Assembly (NCBI GenBank): GCA_036784855.1
Contig: JAZDSV010000028.1
Coordinates: 62,001-126,000, forward strand
DNA length: 64,000 nucleotides
DNA from: Aphelidium insulamus
Taxonomy: Eukaryota > Aphelidiomycota > Aphelidea > Aphelidiaceae
Direction: 5' to 3'
Below, in pieces: positions 23,101 through 36,469 of the stretch. The position numbers and the translations under genes were made by a program. The notes under the pieces were generated by a model that was not told the DNA's origin, searched no databases, and saw only the letters and a program-made list of their open reading frames with translations. Every line of letters starts with the position of its first letter. The first letter of the stretch is position 1.

Positions 23101-26100
23101 GTGTCGCGGTGCTGTACTTGTCAACTTCAGGCATATTGAGATCATCAACAAAGTAAATCAGCTTCTTGTTGCCAGGCGGACCGTAATTGCGCCCAGCCTT
23201 CTTTTCCAGATGCTTTTCCATGACAGGCTGCAGTGACCACGCAGTAGTGTAGAAATTGAATGGAAGGTTGACAATCATTCTGTCATCACCGTAGCTGTTC
23301 AACTTGTTCTGAACAAGTACAGTCTTTCCGCATCCAGCATTGCCAACCTGCGCAAATGTTTAGCTGCGTCGGATGAATGCTATTTGTAACTCACCAGTAG
23401 AACAGGCTTGGCGTTGTCTGCCAACAAATCCAAAAAGTAGCGAATGCGGAATGTCTCAACCGTTGGAACCAGTACACTTTGCAACGGCATCTCGGGGTCG
23501 TGCTCATACTTTGGAACCCGCTCTTGCCATGGCAAAAACTTCTTGGTCTCATTGTCGACATAGTAATCAAACACCGTTCCGGATGACGGGATTTTTGTAG
23601 TCTTGAATTCGTTCATCCACCACTTGCTGAACTCGACACGGTGGTCCACGAGCTGATCAAGGTAAAGAGACCCACCGAACGCCCAGATTGCCGCAAAAAT
23701 GAAATAAGTCTCGAACCAATCTTTGTCGCAGCCTTTCGGTGTATTCTTGGCGGTCAATAGACCTTCAAGAATGTTGCATAGCGTCTGAACCATGCTGAAA
23801 TTCTCCACTTTAGCACGCTTAAATCGTCCGCTATTCAGCACGTCGAGACATGTGTTGACATATCGATCGAATAATACACTTAATGAAGATTTCTCAGTCA
23901 AATCCTCACGCTTATCCAGCCAACTTTGCACAAACGGATTCCAACCCAAATCGGAAGCATTCAGATAGAGAATACCGGCGCGACTGACAGTGGCGGGCGT
24001 CGCATGCTTCAGGTCTCCAATTTCAAAAATCAGTCGCATGTGCGGTTTTAATGGAATACGCTCATTGCTGGCCAAAGTGAGAATCTTGTTGTCATCCATG
24101 ACAGTATTCAAACTCTCGATCCAATTCGGATCAATGTTGTCGTCCAAAATAATCCATTTCGGGTCGGTGTTGGGGATGGATGACATATCACGCATCACAG
24201 AGGAGAACAATCCATCTCGCCACTCACGCGACGGGGTAATATACCCGAAAAGTTCGTCATTTGTCACAGCTTTGGGATTCAAATCGGCACAAACGCATTT
24301 GCGGCCAGTGTTTACGTATGCTCGCGCCAACGTTTTCCACACCATCGACTTGCCCGTGGCTGCGTTTCCGAGTACAAACACACAGTGGCGTACGTTGAGA
24401 AGCTCCTCTAGTTGCACGCACTTAAGTACGAATATTTCCTCAGCCTGAAGTCCAGCCTCCACAGTAGCCTTTCGAATGGCATCTTCAAACTGCTCGTTAC
24501 GCTTTCGAACAACTTCAATTTTCGGAAACAAGTCACCGATCAGACCAGTAAATACGGACAGATCGTCAGTGACAATCTTTGGCAGATTGAAGTCACGCAA
24601 CGCGCGCATAAGCACGTGCTCTTCCGGGACCTTGGGGTCCGCACGCTTCAATGTACCGGCGACAACAAGCACGGACTTGATCGCGCGCAATCCCCAATCG
24701 TAGTGATCCTGCTTCGATAAAAGTTCACGGTTGAGCTTATATAACGTAGTGAATTTCTTGGCAAGCCCAGCTGCTTCCACAAAACCCTCCGCAATTAGCT
24801 GTGCTGTTAGACTCCGATAATGTAAAAACACTCTGATCTTACCATGATTTCGCAAATGAGCTGCAGGTCGGGCACACACATACTGCAAGGGCGGAAAAGG
24901 GCTTTCAAGTTGTCGGGTAGCTCGGCACGGCCAGCATAACCGGCTATAGTGTCAGAATATTTTGCTACATGATCATATTGTTAACATACGATTCATGGTG
25001 ATAAAGTATCCAATTGTGGAAACAAGACCAATTTCTTCACCCTGGAAAATAAAACGTTTCTTCTTTGATCGAAGAGCATCTTGGATAGATTTCACTTGTG
25101 TGGCAATCACCGAAAGCACTTCCACGGAGATACGGTTGAACTCGTCAAAGCACTGCAGATGTCACAATTGGTTTGCAACAATAACAAATGACATACTCCC
25201 CATGTGCCAGACTGCGCCAAACCCTTGAAAATGTTGCCGACTGACTTGTAGTCCATTTGCTCAGAGCAGTTGAACACATACACCATGATTGCCAACGCAC
25301 GTCCCAAATCTTTCGTGGTCTCAGTCTTGCCCGTACCGGCAGGGCCAGCGGGAGCACCGCCCATTATCAAGTGCAGCGCTTGAGTCAGGGTAATGTAGCA
25401 TCGATCAGTCAGCGGCGTCACGACCAGACGGGGCGTATTCCCGAGATACTCGTAACTGTATCGAAAGTGCGCGTCGCAAATGTTGATCATGCAATCCTGT
25501 TTTTCGTCGTCCCAGCGCAAACGCAACTGCGATTGCCAGCTGAAACATTGAGCATTTTCAGCCTTCTCTTGTACGAGCTTGGCGACGATGTCACGAGCGT
25601 GCACATCCAAAGTACAGACGGTCATGATCATCTGACGATTTCCTTTGGTAAGTTCTCCCTGCACAAGCGTGATCAAGTTTGTCAGCTGCAAACATTGCTT
25701 CTTGTAATAGTCCTTGAGAGAATTTTCGTAGCCTTCCTCTAGACGATTGAAAGCGGCATTGACTTCAGCGGTCCACCAAATCTGTGTTCCAGCGAGAACA
25801 ATCTGAGCGCAGTAATCGAATATCCACTGCTCGCGCGGTTTTTCTTCGTATGTGACAACCGCCTCGGCGAGCGAGTCATGCAAGGTGGAACGCATCACAT
25901 CAATAAGGCGGTTGAGCCACACTTCCACAGGACCGGTACATTCGAACGGCGCTGGGAATGGAACGTACTCATCTTCGCGACTGTACATTCCAATAGCTTT
26001 CTTGGACGGCTCCTTGCCAGCTTCGGTGGGCTCGAACTCGAGTCGCGTCAAACTGTCAAACAATTTTGGCAGATGAACCGTGACTTGCTGGGGAAGATTG

Positions 26101-29100
26101 CCCTTTGCCAGAATGTCGAGCAAATCGCTTCCAGACACAAAGTAGAAACGTGGAAACGCGAGACGCTTGGTCTCCAGATATTCTGCCAGAGATTTCTCGC
26201 ACAGCGCCAATTGGCCTTGTAAATGTTCCAAATTTTCAAACAAACCATCTTTGACGCAAAGTACAATACATTTTGGCGTGTGCACCGAATCCTTCATCAA
26301 CTGCACGTAGCTGGCATCGATAATGTCGAAGCGCTTGGTATCTTCTGGAAGGGAAATGCGAATATCTTCGGAACCTTTGAAAATATTTTCAAGATGTGAC
26401 CACGTCTGCTGCACCTCCAACCAAATCGTCGTGACAGAGTCAACTGATGATAAAACATTCTGCCACTTAGATATCTGCTCCAAAAAGTGCGCGATATACT
26501 TGGAAGTCATCAGATTTTGCAACATGACCTGATTATCTTCCAGAGTCTCGATGAGTTCCTCGGAAGCTTTGATCAGCGTCTGACCGGCAGCGTTATTTTC
26601 AAATGTAAACTCGAGACCATTCCAGGTCTTGTCCAACTCGGCCAGCACCTTCTCCATACTCAGTTCCTTGGTAGCACGATCAACAATGCCCTTGACCTCG
26701 TCCTCAAAGCGATGCAATTGCAACTGAAGCAGATCTTGGAACTTCATGTCCTCGGTGATTACAAAAGTGACGCCAGTAGTCTTCATAAGTTGCTTCCAGT
26801 GACGATCGCGGATGGCGTTGTTTCGCAATTCACCGACAGCGCGAAGAGAAATGACCATGTCTTTCACCATTTGGTCGAGGCCCGTGTACACGTCCCACGC
26901 CTTTACTTCCTTGTCAAGCTTACGCAACTCCTTGGACAAATCGCGGCACTTCATGTCCATTGCCTCAATGTCAATCGCGGTCCAAAGAGTGCTCTTCCAC
27001 GAGTCAAGCAGATACATGACATAGCCGGCCAAATCCCACATTGTTTTCAACATGCCGATTTCGCGACGACAGTCATTCAGCTGCTTGTAAGCCGGCAGAG
27101 ACAATTCAAAAAGTTCGGCCGAAGCCTTCAACGCAACCAACTCGGCCTCCATCTCGGACACCTCGCGATGGGCGATGTCAATAGCGTCGTAGGCATGGAC
27201 CGGGCCAACATCATGCCTGAATGGAGCTTTACGCTTGAACTCTTCGCGGAAAATATGGTTCTTCATCTCAAACTTGTTGGCGCGTTTTTGCAGCGAGTCA
27301 ACTTCAATGGCCTGCAGAGGAGCGACGCGGTCTTTCGACGCACTGGCCAGCTTGGCCAGAGCGCTCCACTCCTCTGGCAAATCGTTCATCAGCTTAATCG
27401 TCTCATCGGGCAAATCAACGTTGAACTGCTTCAACAAATTCATCGTTTTGCGAATCGATTCGAAAATTGCCTCGGCGGACGCGGCACGGTTCTTGACCGC
27501 CAACAGCAGGCCCATAGAGGATACCAGGGCATCGTAGTCACCCTCCACGAGTTCCTTCTCGAGACCACGTTTAGACTCTTTAATAAACCGATTAAATTCG
27601 TTCAAAATATCGACCGATTCATCGCTCAAATACTTTGTGAAACTAAAACTCCATTTCTTGATCACGATATTCAGGCCTTGTTTCAGCGGCTTCAGATCCA
27701 CGCGTAGCCACCCGCCGAACACAACCTCGGAATCAAGTGCCATTACAGTGCGATGAATATTTTCAAACTTCTTGATTTCGTTCTCAAACTTTTCAAGAGG
27801 AATGGGGGCGCGACCGCCAACTCCCAGAGAACTAGGATCCGCAGCACCTTCCGACAAAAAGTTCTTCATGTAGTCTTGGCGGTCCTCCTGTTTCAATTTA
27901 GTGACAGTATAATTCAAGTAGCAAGAATTCCTACCGTCCACAAGTACGAGTACTGCTCCAACGACTCGCTATAAGTACGGATTTGCGACACTGTATTGTT
28001 GAGGTTGGCCAAGATATCGGAGCGGAATTTGTCAAGCGTCTGGTTAGCGGCCATCTCGCCCAGGTATCCTTGGTTATTGTTGCTAGCAATGCGCGGAATC
28101 ATAGTGGCAATTCGATAAAAGTCGTCAATCAGGTCCTTGAAGATTTGTTGAAGGCCCATGTCGTCATCTGTATACGAGTTACTTAAATAGCGTTACGCTT
28201 CATTGACTTGCCTTCATCAAACGATGGCGTGAACTGCATCTTGTCGTTCAACAATTCCAAACGAGTTTCGAGTAGCGTCGACAAATCGTTTTCAGCCAGG
28301 TACTGCGGCTGCATATTATTGCTAATATACGAAAGCGAAGCCGCAATTGTCGACTGCAGACCACCAACGACCAATTGGTCGGCAAACGTGAGGTAGTCAA
28401 CCCAAACTTGAGATTTGGGATCCGCGGAGAATAGCTTGCACGTCTCCTCCATCAGCAGATGGATCGTTTGCCCATCACGATCGACAAGGGCATAAAGCGC
28501 TTTGATCTAGGCATTCAGTATTGGCACTGTGGAGCACAAAGACACATACTTTGACAGCCTTCTCATCCAAATTCAACAGCTTTTTACCATCTTTGCGCTC
28601 GATGATGGGACTTTCTGACCACACCTTCATCAAGTCACTGATGCGGCTGATGTTGTTGCGCGCGGTCTGCAGAATGGAGGTCAGCTCCCCGACCACACCC
28701 GAGACCTCCTTGACAAAGCTATCCAGACGCGAATGGGTCCAATCAAGTGACTTGATGCCCTCTTCGCATCGTCGATCAATCTCCTTCAGACGATCTGCCA
28801 CCAGAGGCGCCTCTACCTCTGTCAGCGTGGTTTTGAAGTTGTTGTACTGCTTCACAATATCATCCAGGCTGAGAACGTAATTGCGAAACATGTCACTCTT
28901 TGTAAAGATGTCGCGCGCCTTATTCGGTACCGTAACATGCAAGATTTCAAAGTACTTGACTTCACGGAGCAGCGCAACAACCTTCGGATCAAAGTTGACA
29001 TGCAGCATCTGAGCATCATCGCGTCGCAGAACTGGATTGTGCAAGTTCTGTTCCGAGTCGTCAATCATGTCGTCGGTCCACTTCTTAAATAGGGTGGCGT

Positions 29101-31317
29101 CATAGCTCTCGAGCTGGGACACAACTTCCTTGTACTTGGCCTTGACAATTCTGGCATCTTCCGACATCATGAACGGGTGGTTCAGCGCGTTAAGCTTCTC
29201 CAGCGTCTTTTCCAACCGATCCTTCAACTCGTGGGACCACGACAGGGCGCCTGTAACCGGGGCCATATTGGGATGCATCGGCGGATCGTTGCGCTGCTTC
29301 GCAAAAATTCCTGCCACCTCCTCAATATCGCGTTGAAAGTGAGTCAACAAGATGTAGTATTTTGGCTCCACCAAATCTTGAACAATTGGGCGATTGAGCA
29401 GGGCTCCAAACGACTCAAAGAGACGGAAGCAAGCCTGCATACTGGAAGCATCATCAAATGCCTGACAAAGCAAGCTCCTGCATGCTGTTAGTACGCGTAG
29501 AATAGAAGTCTTCAATTACGTACGACATGCGGCGGTCCAAATCGTCCATGCGCGTCTGGTACCGAAGCAAATCTTCGTCAAATGCTCCGCTACGCCCCAT
29601 GATGTCATATTTGATTTTGCGAAAGATGTCCACAGCGGCATTAAAGTCCGCAGTCAACTTGACCAAGTGCGAGCTCAAAATCTTACCCTGCGAACATGTT
29701 AATAACAAATTATATCATATAAAATATGATACAATACCTTGCTGCCACCAATGTCAATCTTCTCCAGCCGGCTAAAGTCAACGATAGTTTCAAATATCTC
29801 TCGAATCTTGCGAACGCGATAATCAAAGACATTGAAGCGATGTAGCGGCTTGTCGGTGTCAAAGTCAAACGGCTTACGCGATCGTTCCTTTGCCAGCGAA
29901 AACATGTTGCGAAACGACTGGTGCACCTGAAGCACCACTCGAATCTTCTCCGTAGCATCGTCCGGTTCGGCGCGAAATATCTCTTCCGGCACGAGATATT
30001 GCTTGCCCTGTGTATAATTACGATGAGAAAGATACACATCATCTATCCGCATTCTTGCCTGATCAATGACATCGTTGCAAATTTCCTCGATCAATACCGA
30101 CATGCGATCCGGAGTACTGTAGTGCTTACACAGTGACCACACAAGTGCAACTTTCGCCAAAAGACCTGGAAACAGCTTCATCAAATCCGCGTAATCGGAC
30201 GGGCTGGACAGCGTCTCGACATCAGGACGCAACCCAGTCAGATAAAGATCGATGTCAGTAGCTTCGTCCATGGCTGTAAAGGATGTGAGAAACTATATGC
30301 AATAACCTGGCAAGCAGTACCTGACTTGACATCGTCCGTAAGCTGCTTGAACGCCGGATAATACGTGCTTTTACTGAGTTCCAAGATGCGGGCAATTTGG
30401 CGTACACGCGGTTCCGCCAACTGTTCGTCTACCGTGCGCAAGTTGGCGGCTTTGGCCGACCAAAAGTTCAGCTCCACAATCGGTCCGGGGAACAAACCAT
30501 CCTTGATCGGGGCGGACGAGTCCAGAAAAACAACGCGCTTAATCTGCATCGCCCACTCGACGATGGAAGTCTCTAGCGAGAGAATGGTAGCGGTATCACC
30601 TTCCTTTACTGTGGATGGATGCGGCAATGGCAGAAGCGTTTTACCCTGGCAGCAGTTGGTGAGTTATCACAAACGTGAGCACGCAGTAATAGAGCACACC
30701 TTTGACTGGCCCGACATGACATACACGGAGCCACTCATACGGTTAAAATGCTTCAGCACATCACTGGCCACCACATCTGGCCACTTGTCACTGTTCTTGT
30801 TGTTGATGAGGAGCGCTTGAAAGATTTCGTCCGTGACGGCGTTCATGTTGTCCAGCGACGGGAAACCAATGTCACCCACCACCACGTCCTGCTCCACCTT
30901 CTGTGTCAGCTGCAACCCCTTGGACTTCTTCATGAAGTAGACGGCACGACGCTTGCCAGCTGCCGGCAACTTGAGCGTGGCCAACAAATCTTCACGATTG
31001 TTCAGGTAAAACACCAGCGACATTGTCTTGTCCGAGTCCAAGAATGTGGTCACTGCGTCACTGACATTGTCAGCACTGTATCCCGTCTATACAACGTATA
31101 CAGACACAGCGCCACATATAGACAGACAACAGAACAGGACTGTGTGTGCCACTTACCAACTCTCGGGCACGGCCAACAACTTCTTAAACTTGTCACTCTT
31201 GATGCGCAAATACTTGAGAACCGGCTCTTCAAACCACTGGATGCGCGGATCGATCTGACGAACTTCATCGCCGCCACCATCGTCGTGGCCCTTTTCCTTC
31301 TCCACCACGGCGGGCAT
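17121..31317 (-). CDS. DNAH9: Axonemal outer-arm dynein beta heavy chain (DNAH9/11/17 type)
   Basis: Motor heavy chain of the outer dynein arm of motile cilia, 4,459 residues (animal beta chains are near 4,480). Seventeen exons, minus strand: 31317-31157, 31075-30700, 30645-30321, 30273-29738, 29687-29520, 29461-28550, 28506-28212, 28167-27935, 27887-25197, 25152-24990, 24943-24843, 24798-23395, 23347-22334, 22291-19013, 18962-18353, 18297-17782, 17716-17121. Every phase closes. After tail and linker, AAA1 has [15 protein letters not shown] (about 1850), AAA2 GNAATGKS (about 2130), AAA3 GNAGCGKT (about 2460) and AAA4 GVGGSGKQ (about 2797). The coiled-coil stalk with microtubule-binding tip, AAA5-6 and C-terminal domain follow. 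[19 protein letters not shown] and [16 protein letters not shown] match beta-type chains. Introns 28168-28211 and 18963-19012 are GC-AG (GCAAGT). Intron 22292-22333 is 42 nt, in frame and stop-free. A TACTAAC branch site is visible in intron 29462-29519. Confidence 0.97.
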
Positions 31318-32238
31318 GTCAGTGTGTTTCTATATTGGTATATATGCGTGGGTATGTGTGTGTCTGTGTGCGTCCGTGTGCGTTGTTCTACAAGCTGCCA
31401 ACTCGACTCTATCTGACTACGAGGTGTGCGTGACGTGAGTGAGAGTGGGACCACACTCACGGGGGCAGGGACGCACGGCAGGGACGTACACGCAAGGTAG
31501 ACGCAACCGCTCTGTAACAGACACAACGGGCAAACAAAGCGCCGCCGCCGCCGAAATGATAACAAGCGATCGGCCGTTTCGATTTCTTGTGCAATGTTTT
31601 TGCGTGCCTGGCTCTGGTATTGGCAGAGTGTTGTGGCTTTGGAGTATTTGAGTGTAGAGTCTGATGATGGTTATACGTAATGAGTATCCCTGACAATAAT
31701 ACGCTACGGGATACCGTGCTTATATGTATGATGTACATATAATGCTGATCTAGATTATTTTCTTGCTGCGGGCCACTTGAAGTAAGCAAAGGTAATTTTT
31801 TAACTTATCCGCAGATATCGCTTCAAAGATCAATGAAAGACTTGCAGATTACGTGTCTCGCTGCAAAGGCCAATTATAAAATTACTCTATGTATGCATTT
31901 ACTAAGCTATGTCGACATGCATGTTATGCAGCCGAACACATCCTCTTATTATATAGACACGTGACAACCTGACAGGTACTATCATGTCATATCGTGAGAT
32001 TGCTGCACATCTCAATAGGGTACTGAGAAGGGCTTGCCACACCTCACCATGTGGTATACAAAATACAGCGTTGGATAATTTAAGTTCCAGCGACTTTCCC
32101 GTTAGTACATATTGCTACTTCATGCTACAGTTACAGACCTTGTGTACTGCAATTATTAGTAGCAAGCGTGATTTACAACACAGCATATTATACAACACAG
32201 CATATAATACAGCATAATTAAGTTAGTCGTCATAGGTG
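31318..32238. other. Divergent intergenic region, dynein/carrier promoters
   Basis: About 920 bp between divergently transcribed genes. The dynein side is GC-rich with TGTG tracts (31325-31385) and a small direct repeat of GGCAGGGACG (about 31463-31487). The carrier side is AT-rich with repeated CAGCATATWATAC units near 32180-32215. A short frame at 31984-32217 has no recognisable similarity. No RNA gene was seen. Confidence 0.5.
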
Positions 32239-33652
32239 ATGAGCTCCAATGAAGGCGAGACACGTCCACCAACGCATGTGCCCTTCCTGTCCTTTCTCAC
32301 CGGTGGTCTGGGTACGTGTACACAAATGCAGTCCTTAGTACCTAGGATGACTGATGATGAAATTATCTGTAGCCGCATGCCTGGCCGTCACATTCACCAA
32401 CCCCGTAAGAGTGTCAATGTTGCGCGCGTGTGTATGTGCGCAGTCACACGGGAGCTCACCATGATGCACCGTTCATAGTGGGAGGTGGTAAAGACTCGGT
32501 TACAGCTGCAGGGCGAGCTGGTCAAGGCCACGCCCAAGCGCATACCGCTTGTGTACGAGGGTGTCTTGCACGCGTTTGTCAAGATTAGTCGCGTGGATGG
32601 TTTCGCGGGACTGCAGCGCGGCCTGGTGCCTGCGTACTTTTACCAGCTGACCATGAACGGCATACGGTTCGGCGGCTATGACAAGATAAAGGTGAGTATA
32701 TTTGTATGTGTATGTATGTGTATGTGTGTGCGTGTGTGTTCATTTCCACTTTTGGTTAGGTTATAATCTCTTGATATTTCTGTCTAATAGTCTTGTAGGC
32801 AGTGCTACTCAGCTGCATTCCGTCGGCTGAACTGCGAAAGCACGAGTATGTTCAAGTCATAACCGGGATGGTCAGTGGTGCTACTGCTGGCGTTGCTGGC
32901 GCGGCGCTTGGCAGTCCATTTTTCCTGGTCAAGACACGGCTGCAATCCTATTCGCCGCAGCTTGCTGTCGGCACTCAGCACCGCTACTCTGGCACTTTCG
33001 ACGCACTGCGGTCAATCTACCGTACTGATGGTCTGCGCGGCATCTACATTGGTGCTCCGGCGGCCATGATGAGGTACATACTGAAACTCTGCTGCCTTGG
33101 CTGTAATTATCAATTATCCACTTATACATGCATACACACATTCATGTTCATATATATCGATATAGTAGCATTCATTTAACAACTGTAAATGTTCTAAATA
33201 AATGGGCAGAACAGGAGTGGGCAGCTCAATACAGCTGGCAACGTTTGACAGGGTCAAGCAGGCCATACAGCGGTCAGAGCTGGTTGCACGGGACAGCATC
33301 GGCGCCGACTTGATCGCGTCAATGATATCGGGTCTGCTGGTGTGCATCGGGATGAACCCATTCGACGTGGTCAGCACGCGCATGTACAACCAGGCAGTGG
33401 ACCCGGTGACTGGCCGCGGCGTGCAGTACCGCAACCCGATTGACTGCTTCAGACGCACCGTGCAGTCTGAGGGTGTGCGAGGACTGTACAAGGGATTTTC
33501 CGGTAATAATCGGTGGCACATAGTACTATGTATATTTGATGAACTAATAATGGCCTATAGCACACTATCTGCGCATAGGGCCGCACACAGTACTCTGCTT
33601 TATATTCCTGGAGCAGCTGCGACGGCTGGCACGCGCCAACAACCTTGTATAG
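32239..33652 (+). CDS. Mitochondrial carrier, OAC1/SLC25A34-35 type
   Basis: Inner mitochondrial membrane exchanger, probably for oxaloacetate, sulfate or related acids as in yeast Oac1. Six exons (32239-32311, 32373-32404, 32479-32691, 32799-33073, 33210-33502, 33561-33652) give 325 residues, the usual carrier length. The three repeat signatures are visible: TNPWEVVKTRLQLQGEL, GSPFFLVKTRLQSYSPQL and MNPFDVVSTRMYNQ. Each is followed by a (D/E)Gxxxxx(K/R)G-type half, for example DGLRGIYIGAP and EGVRGLYKGFS. TGVGSSIQLATFD and HYLRIGPHTVLCFIFLEQL are characteristic of the OAC1/SLC25A34/35 branch, though the first signature has W where acidic or polar residues are common. Introns are 58-136 nt; the 32-nt second exon is the smallest in the gene. 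Confidence 0.93.
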
Positions 33653-33851
33653 CCGACTCGACGTGTATATATAAAGTGTGGTGGTGTACATGCAGCTGTA
33701 TATTATCGGGCGTGAAAGCGGTTGAAAGTGTTTTAAAGCGGTTGAAGGGAGTTCAAAGCGAGTTTGAGCAGTGTCGCAGTGTTTGCTCGACTGTTCACGG
33801 CGGATTGAAAGCGCCGCGCCGCCAACTCTTCGCTGCGATAGTAGACCCACG

Positions 33852-33890
33852 GCACACACGCACACACACACACACGCACACACCATTCCA
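33852..33890 (+). repeat. CA-dinucleotide tract in the PKA leader
   Basis: Imperfect (CA)n with CG interruptions, ending about ten bases before the PKA start codon. It therefore probably lies in the 5' untranslated region. Confidence 0.7.
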
Positions 33891-33893
33891 GCA

Positions 33894-35290
33894 ATGTCCA
33901 CCATATTCAACAAGATAATGGACAAGGCGACCAAGAAGGACGTCACCTCGCCCACGTCCCCCGACGCACAACTGCCACCCAGCCTGCTGGACCACAACAG
34001 CACCAGCAACACCAGTAACAGTAGTCTGGGCAGCGCGGTGGGCAAGGCGGCGGGCGGTGGCCGTGCAGCCGACGCCGACGCCAAAAAGATCACGCACGAC
34101 ATGGAGGGCATGTTTCGTCCGGCGCCCAACTCTCGCCAGACCGCCGACCAGGCAGTGGCGCAGCAACAGCACCAGCAACATCAGTCACCACTGCAATCAA
34201 CAACCAGCCGGAAGCCGCGGCTGGCTCTGACGGATTTCATTGTACTGCGCACGCTTGGCACCGGCTCATTCGGGCGTGTGCATCTGGTGCAGCGCAAAGG
34301 CACCGCCAAGTACGAGGCGATGAAGGTGATGAAGAAGTCGGAGATTGTGCGCCTGAAGCAGGTGGAGCACACTATGAACGAGAAGAAGATTCTCGACATC
34401 ATCGAGCACCCGTTCCTGGTGAACATGCTCGGCTCCTTCCAGGACTCGATCAACTTGTACTTTATCCTGGACTATGTAGCTGGCGGAGAGCTGTTCTCCT
34501 TGCTGCGCCGATCGCAGGTGTGTTACGGCAAGGAGATATCGTTGTATTTGGGATAACAGTGACAGAGATTCTCAAATAATGTGGCCAAGTTCTATGCGGG
34601 CGAGGTGGTGCTGGCATTCGAGTATCTGCACAGCAAGGATGTGGTGTACCGCGACCTGAAGCCAGAGAATCTGCTACTCGGAGCCGATGGCCACTTGAAG
34701 ATCACGGACTTTGGATTCGCAAAGTATGTGCCGGATGTGACGTGGACCCTGTGTGGGACGCCCGACTATCTGGCGCCAGAGATTATTCAGTCCAAGGGCT
34801 ACGGCAAGGCCGTTGACTGGTATGCGCTCGGAGTGCTCATATTTGAAATGCTTGCCGGTTATCCGCCATTCTTTGACGAGGACCACGTCAGGTACCACCA
34901 TTAATTGTGTTGTCGTACACACCCACTTCGTACCTTTGTCAATTAAACCTCATTACACTGGTCAGACTGTACGAAAAGATCCTGGCGGGCAAGGTGCGCT
35001 ACCCGTCCCACTTTGACCCGTATGCCAAGGATCTGGTGAAGCATTTGCTGGTGGGCGATCTGTCCAAACGGTTCGGCAACCTGAAGAACGGCAGTGAGGA
35101 CATCAAGCGCCACAAATGGTTCGCCGAAATGGACTGGGACAGGCTGTTCCGATTAGAGATCACGCCGCCGCACGTGCCGGTGGTGAAGCATGCGGGTGAC
35201 ACCAGCAATTTTGACGTCTACGAAGAGGACCCCGAACCGTATGGTCGTGTGGCGCACGATCCCTTCGCTGATAAGTTTGCCGGCTTTTAA
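33894..35290 (+). CDS. PKA-C: cAMP-dependent protein kinase catalytic subunit
   Basis: AGC-family serine/threonine kinase, the effector of cAMP signalling. Three exons (33894-34517, 34566-34891, 34966-35290) give 424 residues. A roughly 100-residue low-complexity N-terminus rich in S, T, N and Q precedes the kinase, as in many fungal and protist PKAs. The kinase domain shows [11 protein letters not shown], the catalytic lysine in [34 protein letters not shown] and the activation loop [14 protein letters not shown] (D where animals usually have E). It ends with the AGC C-tail, [10 protein letters not shown], and a terminal FAGF hydrophobic motif (FxxF), which marks PKA. Introns are 48 and 74 nt. 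A regulatory subunit is not in this window. Confidence 0.97.
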
Positions 35291-35489
35291 CGCGCTGGTC
35301 GGCGCAGTGTTTAATGATGCAAAGAGAGACACAGAGTGTGCGTATGTGTATAAACAGAGTGGTGATGGTGTGCACCGTAATTATTTGTATATGTACGTAA
35401 TATGGTTGAATACTGTATGAACGGATTTTACTGATACTATCACTTATAACTCTGTCAACCAACCGAAAGTGCAAAGGCGAGCGGGCACA

Positions 35490-35982
<493 letters not shown>

Positions 35983-36469
35983 TGTGTGAGTGTGTGTGTG
36001 TGACGGTGGGGTGTGTGAGAGACTTTTGTGCGACTACTATCTACTACAAGTGGTAGAGATTGAACCGCAGAGAATGCCTAGAGAGCGCGGTGGCGGTACA
36101 CTGGCAGCGGGGTGGCGGTGAAGAGAGCGAGAAGCGGAACGAGAGAAGCGGCGTTGCACAGCGCAGATCGCTCAGCTGATCAATCAAGTGGCGCGCTCTG
36201 ATTGGTGCAGACAGCGCCGTTGTCGTTTGACAAGTCAGCAGATTCATTATGCGCTTCAGTTGGCCTCTCTTGGCTTCAACAGTGCAATCCAGTGCTTTGA
36301 ATATATATTGGATCTGCTCTACTATGACTTGTCGCGGCGTATTGAGAGTTTTTTTAAGAAAAAACTCCTTGATTAGAGAGTGCGATTAGCAATGGGATTC
36401 TCTTTATTCATTTAATATTTACGAATTGACAGCAATGTTACACAAAAAGTTATATTACTGGTTAGACAG
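35983..36469. other. Intergenic region upstream of ATG8
   Basis: About 490 bp. The first 40 bp are a TG-rich tract (CA on the ATG8 coding strand). Near 36192-36205 is a GATTGG box shared with the eIF4A promoter, and the remainder before the DNAAF1 stop is AT-rich. A 62-codon plus-strand frame at 36188-36376 has no recognisable features. Confidence 0.5.
36192..36205 (+). promoter_or_regulatory. CCAAT-type promoter motif, copy 1
   Basis: CGCGCTCTGATTGG, containing an inverted CCAAT box, about 210 bp upstream of the ATG8 start. The same 14-mer occurs at 38467-38480 upstream of eIF4A. Confidence 0.45.

Noticed and set aside
26487-27707. 406-codon plus-strand frame inside the dynein gene
   Set aside because: It lies antisense to a confidently assigned dynein exon with correct family sequence; its translation has no domain and is a shadow of codon bias.
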